Assembly (NCBI RefSeq): GCF_024436065.1
Contig: NZ_JANFNS010000001.1
Span: forward strand, 1,116,001-1,180,000
From: Saccharibacillus sp. JS10
Lineage (GTDB): Bacteria; Bacillota; Bacilli; Paenibacillales; Paenibacillaceae
Direction: 5' to 3'
DNA length: 64,000 bases
In this document: positions 8,519 through 16,735 of the stretch, piece by piece
How the letters are laid out: the number at the start of each line of letters is the position of its first letter
Position numbering within the stretch: position 1 is the stretch's first letter
Made by a program: the position numbers and the translations under genes
Notes under the pieces: generated by a model
What the model was told of the DNA's origin: nothing
What the model saw: the letters and a program-made list of their open reading frames with translations, nothing else
Database searches by the model: none

Positions 8519-9519
8519 ACGTACGTTTTGCGCAGTCTCCTTTTCGATATGAAACGATGTTCGAAAAAAGCGATCTGTTAGAACGATTGGATATTACCGT
8601 GGTCTGGGGACATTATGAGATTCGCGTGTTGCGTTTTCATTTAACATCGTTCGAACCGGGCAGGGTGATCGGCTTCCATAATCATTCGACTTACGAGTTT
8701 CATTTTATTCCTCGCGGAGCCGGTCGGGTTATTCTTGGCGAACAGCCCTACTCCCTTTCCGAAGGAATGTTATATCTGACCGGTCCCGGCGTCATGCACT
8801 ATCAAGAAGCGGATTCGCAGCAAGCGATGGAAGAACTTTGTTTGCATCTGGATATTACATCGAAATTCAATCCTTCTGCCGATCCGTGGGATGCCGCGGA
8901 AGCCGAAGAATGTATTCAAAAATTGAAGGCGCTTCCTACAAGACCGACTGCCGATACGCAAGGTGCAATGCCCTGCTTTTTGGATGCGTATCAAGCTTGC
9001 GAAAGCAAACGGATCGGCTACTATACCGATATTCGGATGCAAGTCATTTCGATTCTGCTCAAAACGATTCAAGCTTACGATTCCGGCGATATGACGACGC
9101 AAGCGCCAAGCAGAGATATGGTCGCTTATCGGTACGAGTATGCGGTGCGCTATATCCAAGCTAACTATGCCTCCGGGCTTCGACTCGAAGATGTAGCGGA
9201 AAAGTTGGACTTGAGCGCCCGTCAGCTTCAACGAATTTTTCGCGATATCAATCCCGATCGACCGTTCAGCCGGATCTTGGAAGATATTCGTCTACAAGCG
9301 GTATGCGATCGTCTTCGCACCAGCCGTTTGTCGATCGAAGCGATTGCCGAACTGGAAGGGTTTTCGACCGCTGCGTATTTGCATACGGTCTTTCGCAAAC
9401 GCATGGGCATGCCTCCTTCCGTTTACCGGAAAAAGAAAGAATCTGAACTGCACCGTGAACCGTCGGAACTCTCTGAACCTTTGCTTGCCTATACCAAAAA
9501 CGAGGTGAACCCTACATGA
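8515..9519 (+). CDS. AraC family transcriptional regulator with cupin sensor domain
   Basis: A 334-residue regulator. Residues ~30-115 look like a cupin ligand-binding domain (GFHNHSTYEFHFIPRGAG). A double helix-turn-helix near residues 210-310 contains LRLEDVAEKLDLSARQLQRIFR and the AraC signature ending AAYLHTVFRKRMGMPPSVYRKK. It is sandwiched between two Gfo/Idh genes with four-base overlaps on both sides, which argues that it regulates their operon in response to their substrate. The ATG at 8515 shares bases with the preceding stop and has no separate strong ribosome binding site. Confidence 0.92.
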   Translation: MNVRFAQSPFRYETMFEKSDLLERLDITVVWGHYEIRVLRFHLTSFEPGRVIGFHNHSTYEFHFIPRGAGRVILGEQPYSLSEGMLYLTGPGVMHYQEADSQQAMEELCLHLDITSKFNPSADPWDAAEAEECIQKLKALPTRPTADTQGAMPCFLDAYQACESKRIGYYTDIRMQVISILLKTIQAYDSGDMTTQAPSRDMVAYRYEYAVRYIQANYASGLRLEDVAEKLDLSARQLQRIFRDINPDRPFSRILEDIRLQAVCDRLRTSRLSIEAIAELEGFSTAAYLHTVFRKRMGMPPSVYRKKKESELHREPSELSEPLLAYTKNEVNPT

Positions 9520-10595
9520 CTAAAATCTATAAAATCGGAATCGTCGGCTGCGGCGGCATTGCAAACGGTAAGCATCTGCCTAGTTTGAGCAAATTGAAAA
9601 ACGTTGAATTGGTTGCTTTTTGCGATCTCGTTGTAGAACGTGCAGAAGAAGCCGCTGCTAAATATGGTACGGAGGATGCGAAAGTCTACAGCGACTATAA
9701 CGAATTGCTGAAAGATTCGACTATCGATATCGTACATGTATTAACGCCAAACGAATCTCATGCCAAAATCTCGATCGCGGCTTTGGAATCCGACAAACAC
9801 GTCATGTGCGAAAAGCCGATGGCAAAAACAGCAGCCGAAGCCCGTCAAATGGTCGAAGCCGCTAAAGTCTCCGGCAAAAAGCTTACGATCGGTTACAACA
9901 ACCGTTTCCGTCCCGATAGCCAGCATCTCAAACAAATCTGCGAAGCCGGTACGCTCGGTCATATTTATTACGCAAAAGCTCATGCGATTCGCCGTAGAGC
10001 CGTTCCGACTTGGGGCGTATTTTTGGATGAAGAAAAACAAGGCGGCGGCCCGCTGATCGATATCGGTACTCACGCGCTTGACCTGACGCTGTGGATGATG
10101 GACAATTACAAACCGAAAGTCGTACTCGGCACAAAATACCATGAGCTATCTCAACGCGAAAATGCAGCCAACGCTTGGGGACCGTGGGACCCGGCTAAAT
10201 TCAAAGTCGAAGACTCTGCTTTTGGCATGATCGTGATGGAAAACGGAGCGACTGTCGTCTTAGAATCCAGCTGGGCGATCAATTCGCTCGATGTGGATGA
10301 AGCCAAATGCAGCCTGAGCGGCAGCGAAGGCGGCGCCGATATGAAAAACGGTCTACGGATCAATGGCGAAGAATTCGGACGCCTGTATACCAAAGAAGTC
10401 GATCTGTCCGCAGGCGGCGTTGCTTTCTATGAAGGCACGGCCGAAAGCGATGCGGATCTCGAAATGTATCGCTGGATCGATTGTATTGAGCATGATCGCA
10501 CCCCAACCGTAACGCCGGAACAAGCTTGCGTGGTATCGGAAATTCTCGAAGCCATTTACGAGTCTGCTCGTACAGGCAAAGCAGTATATTTGTAA
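9516..10595 (+). CDS. Gfo/Idh/MocA family oxidoreductase
   Basis: A 359-residue canonical member of the family. The Rossmann motif IGIVGCGGIA opens the protein, HVMCEKPMAK supplies the Glu-Lys-Pro motif near residue 95, and GGGPLIDIGTHALDL is the catalytic-domain His motif near residue 180. It probably oxidises or reduces a cyclic polyol or sugar using NAD(P). It starts within the stop of the AraC gene (ATGA) after a GAGGTGAACCCTAC site, and it is the last gene of the coupled trio. A dispersed repeat and a bidirectional terminator follow. Confidence 0.92.
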   Translation: MTKIYKIGIVGCGGIANGKHLPSLSKLKNVELVAFCDLVVERAEEAAAKYGTEDAKVYSDYNELLKDSTIDIVHVLTPNESHAKISIAALESDKHVMCEKPMAKTAAEARQMVEAAKVSGKKLTIGYNNRFRPDSQHLKQICEAGTLGHIYYAKAHAIRRRAVPTWGVFLDEEKQGGGPLIDIGTHALDLTLWMMDNYKPKVVLGTKYHELSQRENAANAWGPWDPAKFKVEDSAFGMIVMENGATVVLESSWAINSLDVDEAKCSLSGSEGGADMKNGLRINGEEFGRLYTKEVDLSAGGVAFYEGTAESDADLEMYRWIDCIEHDRTPTVTPEQACVVSEILEAIYESARTGKAVYL

Positions 10596-10643
10596 GTGTA
10601 AAACCTCGGACTTAGTGGGGGATGGATGAGGGCGCGGCGCTAT

Positions 10644-10743
10644 GCGAGAATTTCGTTCAAACCGCTGTTTCACTCGGAAAGTGGATTGGATTTGAATAAA
10701 GGATCTTTCCGAGTTCAAAGGCGTTTTTCTCTGAAATTCTCGC
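10644..10743 (+). repeat. Dispersed structured intergenic repeat, copy C
   Basis: A 100-base element bounded by a perfect 11-base inverted repeat, GCGAGAATTTC at 10644-10654 and GAAATTCTCGC at 10733-10743. Inside, ACTCGGAAAG pairs with CTTTCCGAGT around a GGATTGGATTT-containing loop. TTCAAAGGCG follows the hairpin as in the other copies. It lies in the convergent gap between the Gfo/Idh gene and pulA and has the same orientation as copy A. Confidence 0.75.
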
Positions 10744-10808
10744 TTCGCTTGGGTCCTCGGTTTTGGTAAAGCATTGCGGCTTTCTACGAAAGCGCAACTA
10801 GATCGAAT

Positions 10809-10850
10809 AGCTTAAAAAGCCCCGTGAACGCCACGAGGCTTTTTAAGCTA
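10809..10850. terminator. Bidirectional terminator between the Gfo/Idh operon and pulA
   Basis: TAGCTTAAAAAGCC at 10809-10822 pairs with GGCTTTTTAAGCTA at 10837-10850. T-rich arms serve both strands, and the right arm includes the pulA stop codon. Confidence 0.8.
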
Positions 10851-13800
10851 TTTAGATTCTGGAAGTTCTGAGTCAATGACCTCTTCGTCTTCGCTTGGAT
10901 CGACAGGCTCCGCATTAGCGTCGGCTAAAGCAAGTTCTTCAGCTGCCGCACGTTCAGCGGAAGCTTGTTCCAACTGAGCGAACTTGGCTTGTTCAACCGA
11001 GATTTCCGATTCTTCGAGCGCTTCCGACGTTACGCGGAATTCGCCGCTGCGAATCCGAATTCGCACCCATCCTCCTTTGATCGCCGCAAGATCGATATAA
11101 CGATCGGCTGCGATATCTTTCTTTTCCCATTCTTCGTGTCGAACGATAAAGCCCAAGCTGGCTACGTCAGGTGCGACTTCAAGTAACGCAGCCGCTTTGT
11201 TTTCGCTAATATCGACAAAATCAACCCGCCGACTACCGAAAGCTGCGCCCCATACCCATAAGTTCCAACCTGCGTAATCTTGATCTTCGCGTTCATATTC
11301 CACAATTAAAGTACGTGGTTTAAAATCGCGCACTTTCAGCGCAAGCTGTGCTTGTACGCCTTCGCCTATGACCGAAATGACTGCGCGACCGGGCTGCACC
11401 CCTGTTACTCTGCCGGCTTGATTGACCGTAGCGATTCCCACGTCGCTGGAACGCCATTCCAGCCTTGAAGCCGACATTGGATTGCCGAACGGGTCTTTCG
11501 GCTCCGCTTGAAGCTTTAAGCTGCGTCCGACATACAACCGTTGTACGCCAGGTTCCACCGTAAGCCCGATCTGATGAATCGTCCGACGCTCAATCAATAC
11601 GGCTGTACTGCTGCGCATATCTCCGCATACCGCCGTAATCAGAGCACGACCCATTCCGATTGCCCACGCCGAACCGTCTCTGCGAATAATAATCTTCTCA
11701 GGATCAGACGAGTGGTAAGACACTTCGGCTTCAGGCATACGCCGTCCGCGTTGATCGCGTACCGTCGCTTGCAAAAATAGCTTTTCGCCCGGCTGCACAA
11801 CGCCCGGCATATTTTCCCACTCCAGTAGCGCAGGTTCCGGCTTGTAATCGTCTTCTTCATCGTAGAGCACCATGCTCGATAATGCAGGAACTTGCACCGA
11901 ATCCGAAGCTTCGCCCAACACTTCGATACCCGCTTGCTGATGATTCACGACAATTTTCCACGGACGAACACGCGCAGGAAGTTCAATTCTTTGCTCCGAT
12001 TCTGAAGCATTATGCACAACCGCTATCGTTCGCCATAAATCGCCGCCGGCATGATCATTAAGCGTAAACCCAACGACACCTCCGTGCATACGGAACACAT
12101 CCATATGCCGCTCAATATCGCCACGTGTTTTCAAACGGAAAGCCCGATGCGAACGACGAAGCTCAATCAGCCCTTGAATATAATCGTTCACGCCATAAAA
12201 CCGATCTTTGTTGCTCCAACGAATCGCATTCACCGCATCCGGGCTTCGGTAACTGTTATGATCGCCGTATTTACTGCGCAACATTTCATCGCCCGCTCCG
12301 ATAAACGGAACGCCTTGTGCAGTCAAGACAAGACCATAAGCCAAAAGTTGCCTTTTCACCAGATCATGCTCTAACGGATTTTCACCTAAGATTCGATAAG
12401 GGTCGCATTGCTCCACCGCTTCCACTGCCGAAATGCCCGAAGCCGGTTTTCCGTTATCAAATTCGATGAGCCCTGCCGCTTCCCATTGTCCGCGTGATTT
12501 CACAAGCTTATCCCACAAAATCAGGTTATCGTGCGCCGTGACGTAATTGATGCTTTCCGCAGGTTCCGCTGCAAAATCGTGCACCGCTCCGCGCAGCCCT
12601 TGCGCAATTTCGCCTTCTTTACCGGGAGCGCCGGTAATAAAGCCGGTTCCCCAACCGTCGCCGTCGCCTTTTAGCGCGTTACGGAAGTTATCATTGAATA
12701 CGGCGAAGCCTCCGCCTTGCTGAGCGCCTTTGAGCGTCAATTCGCGAAGCGGCGAATCCAGCGCTGTCCACGGCTCGCCGTAGATTAAAATCGTGGGATC
12801 GACTTTCTCATGGAGTACCGACGCAATCGTACGCATCGTCGTTGTATCGATCAGACCCATCAAGTCGAACCGGAATCCGTCGATATGATATTCTTCTGCC
12901 CAATAGAGCAGCGAATCGAGGATGTACTTCCGTACCATCGGGCGTTCGGTAGCCAGCTCATTGCCTACGCCAGAACCGTTGCTGAGTTGACCGTATTTAT
13001 TGATTCGATAAAAGTAACCGGGTACGACCGGATCAAAAGGTCCGTCTTCAACGGAAAACGTATGGTTGAACACGACATCGACGACGACGCGGATTCCTTT
13101 GGCATGAAGCGCTTGAACCAGCTGCTTCAATTCGCGGATACGCGACTCCGGGTTATGCGGTTCGGACGCGTAAGACCCTTCGGGCACATTATAATTTTGC
13201 GGATCGTAACCCCAGTTGTACGATTCGGGCGTGATTTCGCATTCATTCACGGTGCAAAAATCATACACCGGAAGCAGATGCACATGCGTAACGCCGAGTT
13301 CTTCCAAATGATCGATCCCGATTTTCCGACCTTCTTTGGTTGTAATATGGTGTTCGGTAAACGCTAAATACTGCCCGGAATGATTCATTTTCGCATCTTC
13401 CGAAGACGAAAAATCGCGTACATGCAGCTCGTAAATAACCGAATCGACCGCGTGTCTGAGCGGCGGACGCATATCGTTTTCCCAGCCTTTGGGATCGGTA
13501 CGCTTCATATTGACGATTGCGCCACGCTGACCGTTCGCCGAAGCGGCTTTCACATACGGATCGACCACATAACGGCTTTGGGTGTGATCGCCGATTTTAT
13601 ACGTAATATGGTACAGATAATAATGACCTTCAAGATCGCCGGGTACGACGATACTCCAGACGCCATACTCGTCTTCTTCCATCTTCAGTTCGCGCCCGCC
13701 GGAGTGGTCGGTTACTTTTCCGGCTTTATCGTATTGACCTTCGTCATCGTAGATGACAACCTGAACTTTTTCCGCACCGGGAACCCAGACTTTGAAAGTG

Positions 13801-13898
13801 CTATATTGCGGAGAAAAGGTCAACCCCAGATCGCCATAAGGATAAGCTTCGAAATCGGGACAGTCTAATGTATCGTTAAAGTTCAAAATATTCGACAT
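10848..13898 (-). CDS. pulA: Type I pullulanase with C-terminal Ig-like and PUD-like extension
   Basis: A 1016-residue debranching enzyme cleaving alpha-1,6 bonds in pullulan or branched maltodextrins. A CBM48-like domain occupies about residues 20-110. The type I signature YNWGYDP is at 227-233, VVVDVVFNHT at 271, nucleophile Asp345 in GFRFDLMG, acid/base Glu375 in IYGEPWT, and Asp457 in VTAHDN. After the GH13 barrel come two bacterial Ig-like repeats (~701-768 and ~772-857). A segment TLIVEYEREDQDYAGWNLWVWG (read in parts, ~863-884) resembles the pullulanase-associated CBM41 domain, which usually sits at the N-terminus. An acidic tail ends the protein. No signal peptide is visible, so it looks cytoplasmic despite its surface-type modules. 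ATG follows AGAGGGGTG. Confidence 0.93.
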   Translation of the reverse strand: MSNILNFNDTLDCPDFEAYPYGDLGLTFSPQYSTFKVWVPGAEKVQVVIYDDEGQYDKAGKVTDHSGGRELKMEEDEYGVWSIVVPGDLEGHYYLYHITYKIGDHTQSRYVVDPYVKAASANGQRGAIVNMKRTDPKGWENDMRPPLRHAVDSVIYELHVRDFSSSEDAKMNHSGQYLAFTEHHITTKEGRKIGIDHLEELGVTHVHLLPVYDFCTVNECEITPESYNWGYDPQNYNVPEGSYASEPHNPESRIRELKQLVQALHAKGIRVVVDVVFNHTFSVEDGPFDPVVPGYFYRINKYGQLSNGSGVGNELATERPMVRKYILDSLLYWAEEYHIDGFRFDLMGLIDTTTMRTIASVLHEKVDPTILIYGEPWTALDSPLRELTLKGAQQGGGFAVFNDNFRNALKGDGDGWGTGFITGAPGKEGEIAQGLRGAVHDFAAEPAESINYVTAHDNLILWDKLVKSRGQWEAAGLIEFDNGKPASGISAVEAVEQCDPYRILGENPLEHDLVKRQLLAYGLVLTAQGVPFIGAGDEMLRSKYGDHNSYRSPDAVNAIRWSNKDRFYGVNDYIQGLIELRRSHRAFRLKTRGDIERHMDVFRMHGGVVGFTLNDHAGGDLWRTIAVVHNASESEQRIELPARVRPWKIVVNHQQAGIEVLGEASDSVQVPALSSMVLYDEEDDYKPEPALLEWENMPGVVQPGEKLFLQATVRDQRGRRMPEAEVSYHSSDPEKIIIRRDGSAWAIGMGRALITAVCGDMRSSTAVLIERRTIHQIGLTVEPGVQRLYVGRSLKLQAEPKDPFGNPMSASRLEWRSSDVGIATVNQAGRVTGVQPGRAVISVIGEGVQAQLALKVRDFKPRTLIVEYEREDQDYAGWNLWVWGAAFGSRRVDFVDISENKAAALLEVAPDVASLGFIVRHEEWEKKDIAADRYIDLAAIKGGWVRIRIRSGEFRVTSEALEESEISVEQAKFAQLEQASAERAAAEELALADANAEPVDPSEDEEVIDSELPESK

Positions 13899-14016
13899 CT
13901 TGGTTCACCCCTCTGATTTCTTTTGATGCTTCTTTTCCATACTTGGACGAGAATAGGCAAACGGACGCAAAAAAGTTTACTTTTATGATCCATTTTCGCA
14001 TTTTTTTGACCAATCG

Positions 14017-14045
14017 AAAAAACGGAGCGTCGGTGACACTCCGTT
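14017..14045 (-). terminator. Terminator of the SDR-GNAT operon
   Basis: On the minus strand AACGGAGTGTC pairs with GACGCTCCGTT around a three-base loop and runs into six or more T residues, about 45 bases after the GNAT stop. Confidence 0.85.
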
Positions 14046-14087
14046 GCTTGTGTAGATCTTTTCCGAGTGCGTACGTTGTAACTGTGA

Positions 14088-14615
14088 CTAGGCTAGGCGC
14101 AAGCCCAAAATGATCAGATCGCGTTCGATTCCGTCCAATACGGCAACCCGCGGCAAATTCCCCCAAGATTGAAAACCGTACTTTTGTAGCAATCTCAAAC
14201 TTGGCTCATTATGACCAAATACAAAACCTAGCAATGTATTTACGCCAAGTGCCGGGCTTTCGTCGATCGCTTTTTGTAACAAACGACTCCCTGCACCGGT
14301 TCCTCTTAACGATTCGTCCACATACACGCTCACCTCAGCCGTAGCATCGTAAGCCGGACGACCGTAGAAAGACTGCAAACTGATCCAAGCGAGTACACGC
14401 CCGTCTTGTCTCATCACCCATAATGGACGACGTGACGGCACATGTTCTTCAAACCAAGCATGACGACTTTCGACTGTGATCGGTTCAAGATCAGCAGTCA
14501 CCATGCGTCCGGCAATCGTGGAGTTATAAATATTAACAATTGCCGGCAGATCTTCCATAGTTGCAAGCTCGATCTGTGGCAATGCGTGAGAGGTCTGATT
14601 ATTAACTGTCGTCAT
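14088..14615 (-). CDS. GNAT family N-acetyltransferase (phosphinothricin acetyltransferase-like)
   Basis: A 175-residue acetyl-CoA-dependent acetyltransferase. The N-terminal pattern EDLPAIVNIYNSTI with HAWFEEH, the strand AEVSVYVDESLRGTGAGSRLL carrying the acetyl-CoA pyrophosphate loop (RGTGAG), and the C-terminal GFVFGHNEPSLRLLQKYGF match the Pat/Bar-like GNAT branch acting on small amino compounds. The frame stays open upstream into the SDR gene, but ATG 14615, preceded by GGGGGAAAACCAC, gives the normal family length. It is 37 bases after the SDR gene and probably cotranscribed. Substrate unknown. Confidence 0.88.
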   Translation of the reverse strand: MTTVNNQTSHALPQIELATMEDLPAIVNIYNSTIAGRMVTADLEPITVESRHAWFEEHVPSRRPLWVMRQDGRVLAWISLQSFYGRPAYDATAEVSVYVDESLRGTGAGSRLLQKAIDESPALGVNTLLGFVFGHNEPSLRLLQKYGFQSWGNLPRVAVLDGIERDLIILGLRLA

Positions 14616-14652
14616 GTGGTTTTCCCCCGTTATCTTGATCTGATTCGTTAAA

Positions 14653-15507
14653 TTATTTGAACGTGAATCCGACTTCTTTTTCGCTCCATGCCCATAACTT
14701 AGCCGCAACTTCGTCATCCTCCGCTTTTGCTTGTAAAGATTGCGGTTGACTCCGGTAAAAGTATTCGCGCGAAATCCCTTCAACTTCAGCGCTATCGGCA
14801 AGATAAATCGCAGTCGAAGCGCCTTCCGCCGGAGTCTGGAACGAAGGCAATTTGCCGAGCGCCCGGTACACGCCTTGTCCGAATCCAGTCCCGCGATCAA
14901 TCCCGAGCTGCGTTAAGACGGCTCCCGGATGAAGCGAATTCACCGAAATTCCTGAATGATAAGTGCGTAAAGCGAGTTCTCGCGCGAATAAGATGTTGGC
15001 TAGTTTCGATTGCCCATAAGACTTCACGACGTTGTATCCTTTTCGCAAATGGGGATCTGCAAAATGAATACGTCCGGCTTTATAAGCACCCGAAGCCACG
15101 ACTACGATTCTTCCGTGATCTGATGCTTGCACGAGATCAAGCAACAGATTTGTAGATAAAAAATGCCCTAAATGATTGACGCCAAGCGCAAGTTCGAATC
15201 CGTCTGTTGTTTCTTGTCGTTTTGGACTAATTACACCTGCATTATTAATTAGGACATCAAGATGAGATACCCGTCCATGAATATCGTCTGCAAAATTTCG
15301 GATCGAAGATAAGTTGCCTAGATCGCCCAAAACCAGTTCAGCTGAACCGCTTCCTCCGGCAGCTTCGACTTGATGCAAAGCTTGTTCACCGCGCTGCGCA
15401 CTCCGACAAAGCATCAGAACCCGGTACCCACGCTGTACCAATTCAATCGTAGTTGCGAGCCCCATTCCTGCGTTCGCGCCTGTAACCAGTGCCGTTTTCC
15501 CGTTCAC
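14653..15507 (-). CDS. SDR family oxidoreductase (retinol dehydrogenase-like)
   Basis: A 284-residue short-chain dehydrogenase. Cofactor motif TGANAGMG is near residue 10, NNAGV near 88, catalytic Tyr/Lys in YGQSKLANILFA near 163, and a late HPGAVLTQLG segment is typical of the retinol-dehydrogenase/protochlorophyllide-like branch. GTG start at 15507 follows AAGGAGGAACCGAGA with ideal spacing. It leads a two-gene operon with the GNAT acetyltransferase. The substrate cannot be inferred. Confidence 0.88.
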   Translation of the reverse strand: MNGKTALVTGANAGMGLATTIELVQRGYRVLMLCRSAQRGEQALHQVEAAGGSGSAELVLGDLGNLSSIRNFADDIHGRVSHLDVLINNAGVISPKRQETTDGFELALGVNHLGHFLSTNLLLDLVQASDHGRIVVVASGAYKAGRIHFADPHLRKGYNVVKSYGQSKLANILFARELALRTYHSGISVNSLHPGAVLTQLGIDRGTGFGQGVYRALGKLPSFQTPAEGASTAIYLADSAEVEGISREYFYRSQPQSLQAKAEDDEVAAKLWAWSEKEVGFTFK

Positions 15508-15568
15508 TCTCGGTTCCTCCTTGAGGTCATCGTTTGATCACTTTTTTCGATACGTTAACTTACCCTCC

Positions 15569-15598
15569 ATCATAAACCAGCGCCTTGTGAACTGACAA
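15569..15598 (-). promoter_or_regulatory. Putative promoter of the SDR-GNAT operon
   Basis: On the minus strand TTGTCA (15598-15593) and TATGAT (15574-15569) are separated by 18 bases. The slightly long spacer could suit an activator-dependent promoter, but no regulator gene is adjacent. Confidence 0.45.
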
Positions 15599-15668
15599 TG
15601 CAAGCTTTGAACAAAACATAAAGAAAAGTCTTTTTGCTTGATAGCTAACTTCCTTATAACGTCAAAAT

Positions 15669-15713
15669 GGGCAGCGATCTGCGCTGTGTTTTTCACAACG
15701 CGGATCGCCGCCC
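15669..15713. terminator. Terminator downstream of gcvH
   Basis: GGGCAGCGATCTGCGCTGTG pairs imperfectly with CACAACGCGGATCGCCGCCC around a TTTTT loop, 20 bases beyond the gcvH stop on the minus strand. The following T-run is short (AAAATG on the plus strand side). Confidence 0.7.
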
Positions 15714-15735
15714 TTTTCTGGTTTAACCGTTGATG

Positions 15736-16128
15736 TTAGTCTTGTTGCTCCGCTTCGTATTGCTCAGGAGTCAGCAGACCTGCTAGCAGCGCATCGGCTT
15801 CACCGTCTGGCTGAATCTCAATCATCCAACCGTCGCCGTAAGGTGCGCTATTCACCAGTTCCGGTTCGCTTTCGAGCGCTCCATTCACCGCTGCAATCGT
15901 ACCCCCAACAGGGCAGAACAGATCCGAGACCGTTTTAACCGATTCAATCGAACCGATACTTGCTTCTGCTGCGACATCTGCACCTTCTTCCGGTAATTCA
16001 ACGAAAACGATATCTCCCAGTTGATGCTGGGCAAAATCGGTAATACCGAGGCGCAGATTACCGCTTGGCAGCTTTTCCACCCATTCATGATCTTTGGTAT
16101 AGTACAGACCTGCTTTAACTTCGCTCAT
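15736..16128 (-). CDS. gcvH: Glycine cleavage system H protein
   Basis: The 130-residue lipoyl carrier of the glycine cleavage complex, which shuttles the aminomethyl group from P protein to T protein. The lipoylation site is Lys65 in GSIESVKTVSDL, and the flanking HEWVEKLPSGNLRLGITDFAQ and YGDGWMIEIQP segments are diagnostic. Length is normal. It is transcribed away from gcvT-gcvPA-gcvPB instead of following them, so it is not under the glycine riboswitch; its own TTGACA promoter lies at 16240-16212. In Bacillus relatives gcvH also serves lipoate transfer to other complexes, which may favour separate control. Confidence 0.97.
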   Translation of the reverse strand: MSEVKAGLYYTKDHEWVEKLPSGNLRLGITDFAQHQLGDIVFVELPEEGADVAAEASIGSIESVKTVSDLFCPVGGTIAAVNGALESEPELVNSAPYGDGWMIEIQPDGEADALLAGLLTPEQYEAEQQD

Positions 16129-16211
16129 TGTGTAATTCGCTCCATTTCGCTGTATTTCCGAATATTCGGCTGATTTAAACTTTGTGTTGTTCGGGAATTT
16201 TCCGCGCTTTT

Positions 16212-16240
16212 AGCTTAAAGCAGCTTATTTAACGTGTCAA
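16212..16240 (-). promoter_or_regulatory. gcvH promoter
   Basis: Minus-strand TTGACA (16240-16235) and TAAGCT (16217-16212) with a 17-base spacer, about 85 bases before the gcvH start. Confidence 0.6.
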
Positions 16241-16278
16241 TGTTCCTCACAATATTTTTGTTAAAATACAAACTTTTG

Positions 16279-16308
16279 TTGACAACACGCAGTCATATCC
16301 CTTAATAA
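16279..16308 (+). promoter_or_regulatory. gcvT operon promoter
   Basis: TTGACA at 16279-16284 and TAATAA at 16303-16308 (18-base spacer). Transcription from about 16315 would carry the glycine riboswitch in a ~420-base leader. Confidence 0.6.
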
Positions 16309-16374
16309 TTAGGATAAAGCATTTGAAGTGCATTTTGCAAAAAAACGAACATTTCCATTTAAACCTATAGGCGA

Positions 16375-16620
16375 GTGAACGCACAGGGAGAGAGTACCGG
16401 ACGCTAAAACGTCGCAGGTGCCGCCGAAGGAGTAAACCGATTGATCGTTTGGAACAAGCGATACCGGTGAATCTCTCAGGCAAAAGGACCTTTGCTGGAC
16501 GCCACTCTGGAGAGCATTCGCGCAGAAGTCGATCAAGATCGCGACTACTGTAGGCGGATCACCCAAGGTGTAACCTGCTTGAATCTTAGGCGGGGTAACT
16601 CTCAGGTATCAAGGACAGAG
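16375..16620 (+). ncRNA. Tandem glycine riboswitch
   Basis: Two consecutive glycine aptamers. The first contains GGGAGAGAGTACCGG, GTGCCGCCGAAGGAGTAAAC and AATCTCTCAGGCAAAAGGAC (to about 16490). The second contains CTGGAGAGC, CACCCAAGGTGTAACC and AACTCTCAGGTATCAAGGAC (to 16620), with the linker typical of the tandem class. This family is an ON switch: glycine binding holds the terminal helix and blocks the terminator that follows. It is positioned to induce gcvT-gcvPA-gcvPB when glycine is in excess. Confidence 0.95.
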
Positions 16621-16690
16621 CCCTTAAGATCAGACCCTTCTTTTTTGTTTTTCAAAAAAAGGGTTGGTCTTTGGGCTCTGTCCTTTTTTG
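16612..16690 (+). terminator. Riboswitch expression platform (terminator)
   Basis: AGGACAGAGCCC at 16612-16623 pairs with GGGCTCTGTCCT at 16673-16684, enclosing a second hairpin (AGACCCTTCTTTTTT with its complement), then a T-run at 16684-16689. The 5' arm overlaps the closing helix of the second aptamer, giving a mutually exclusive switch. Confidence 0.9.
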
Positions 16691-16735
16691 ATGATTTTCA
16701 AACTAAAATTGCATGAATAAGGAGACTTTGAACCG

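Noticed and set aside
14616-14900. N-terminal extension of the GNAT protein into the SDR gene
   Set aside because: The frame is open by chance within the SDR coding sequence; ATG 14615 has a ribosome binding site and gives the normal family length.
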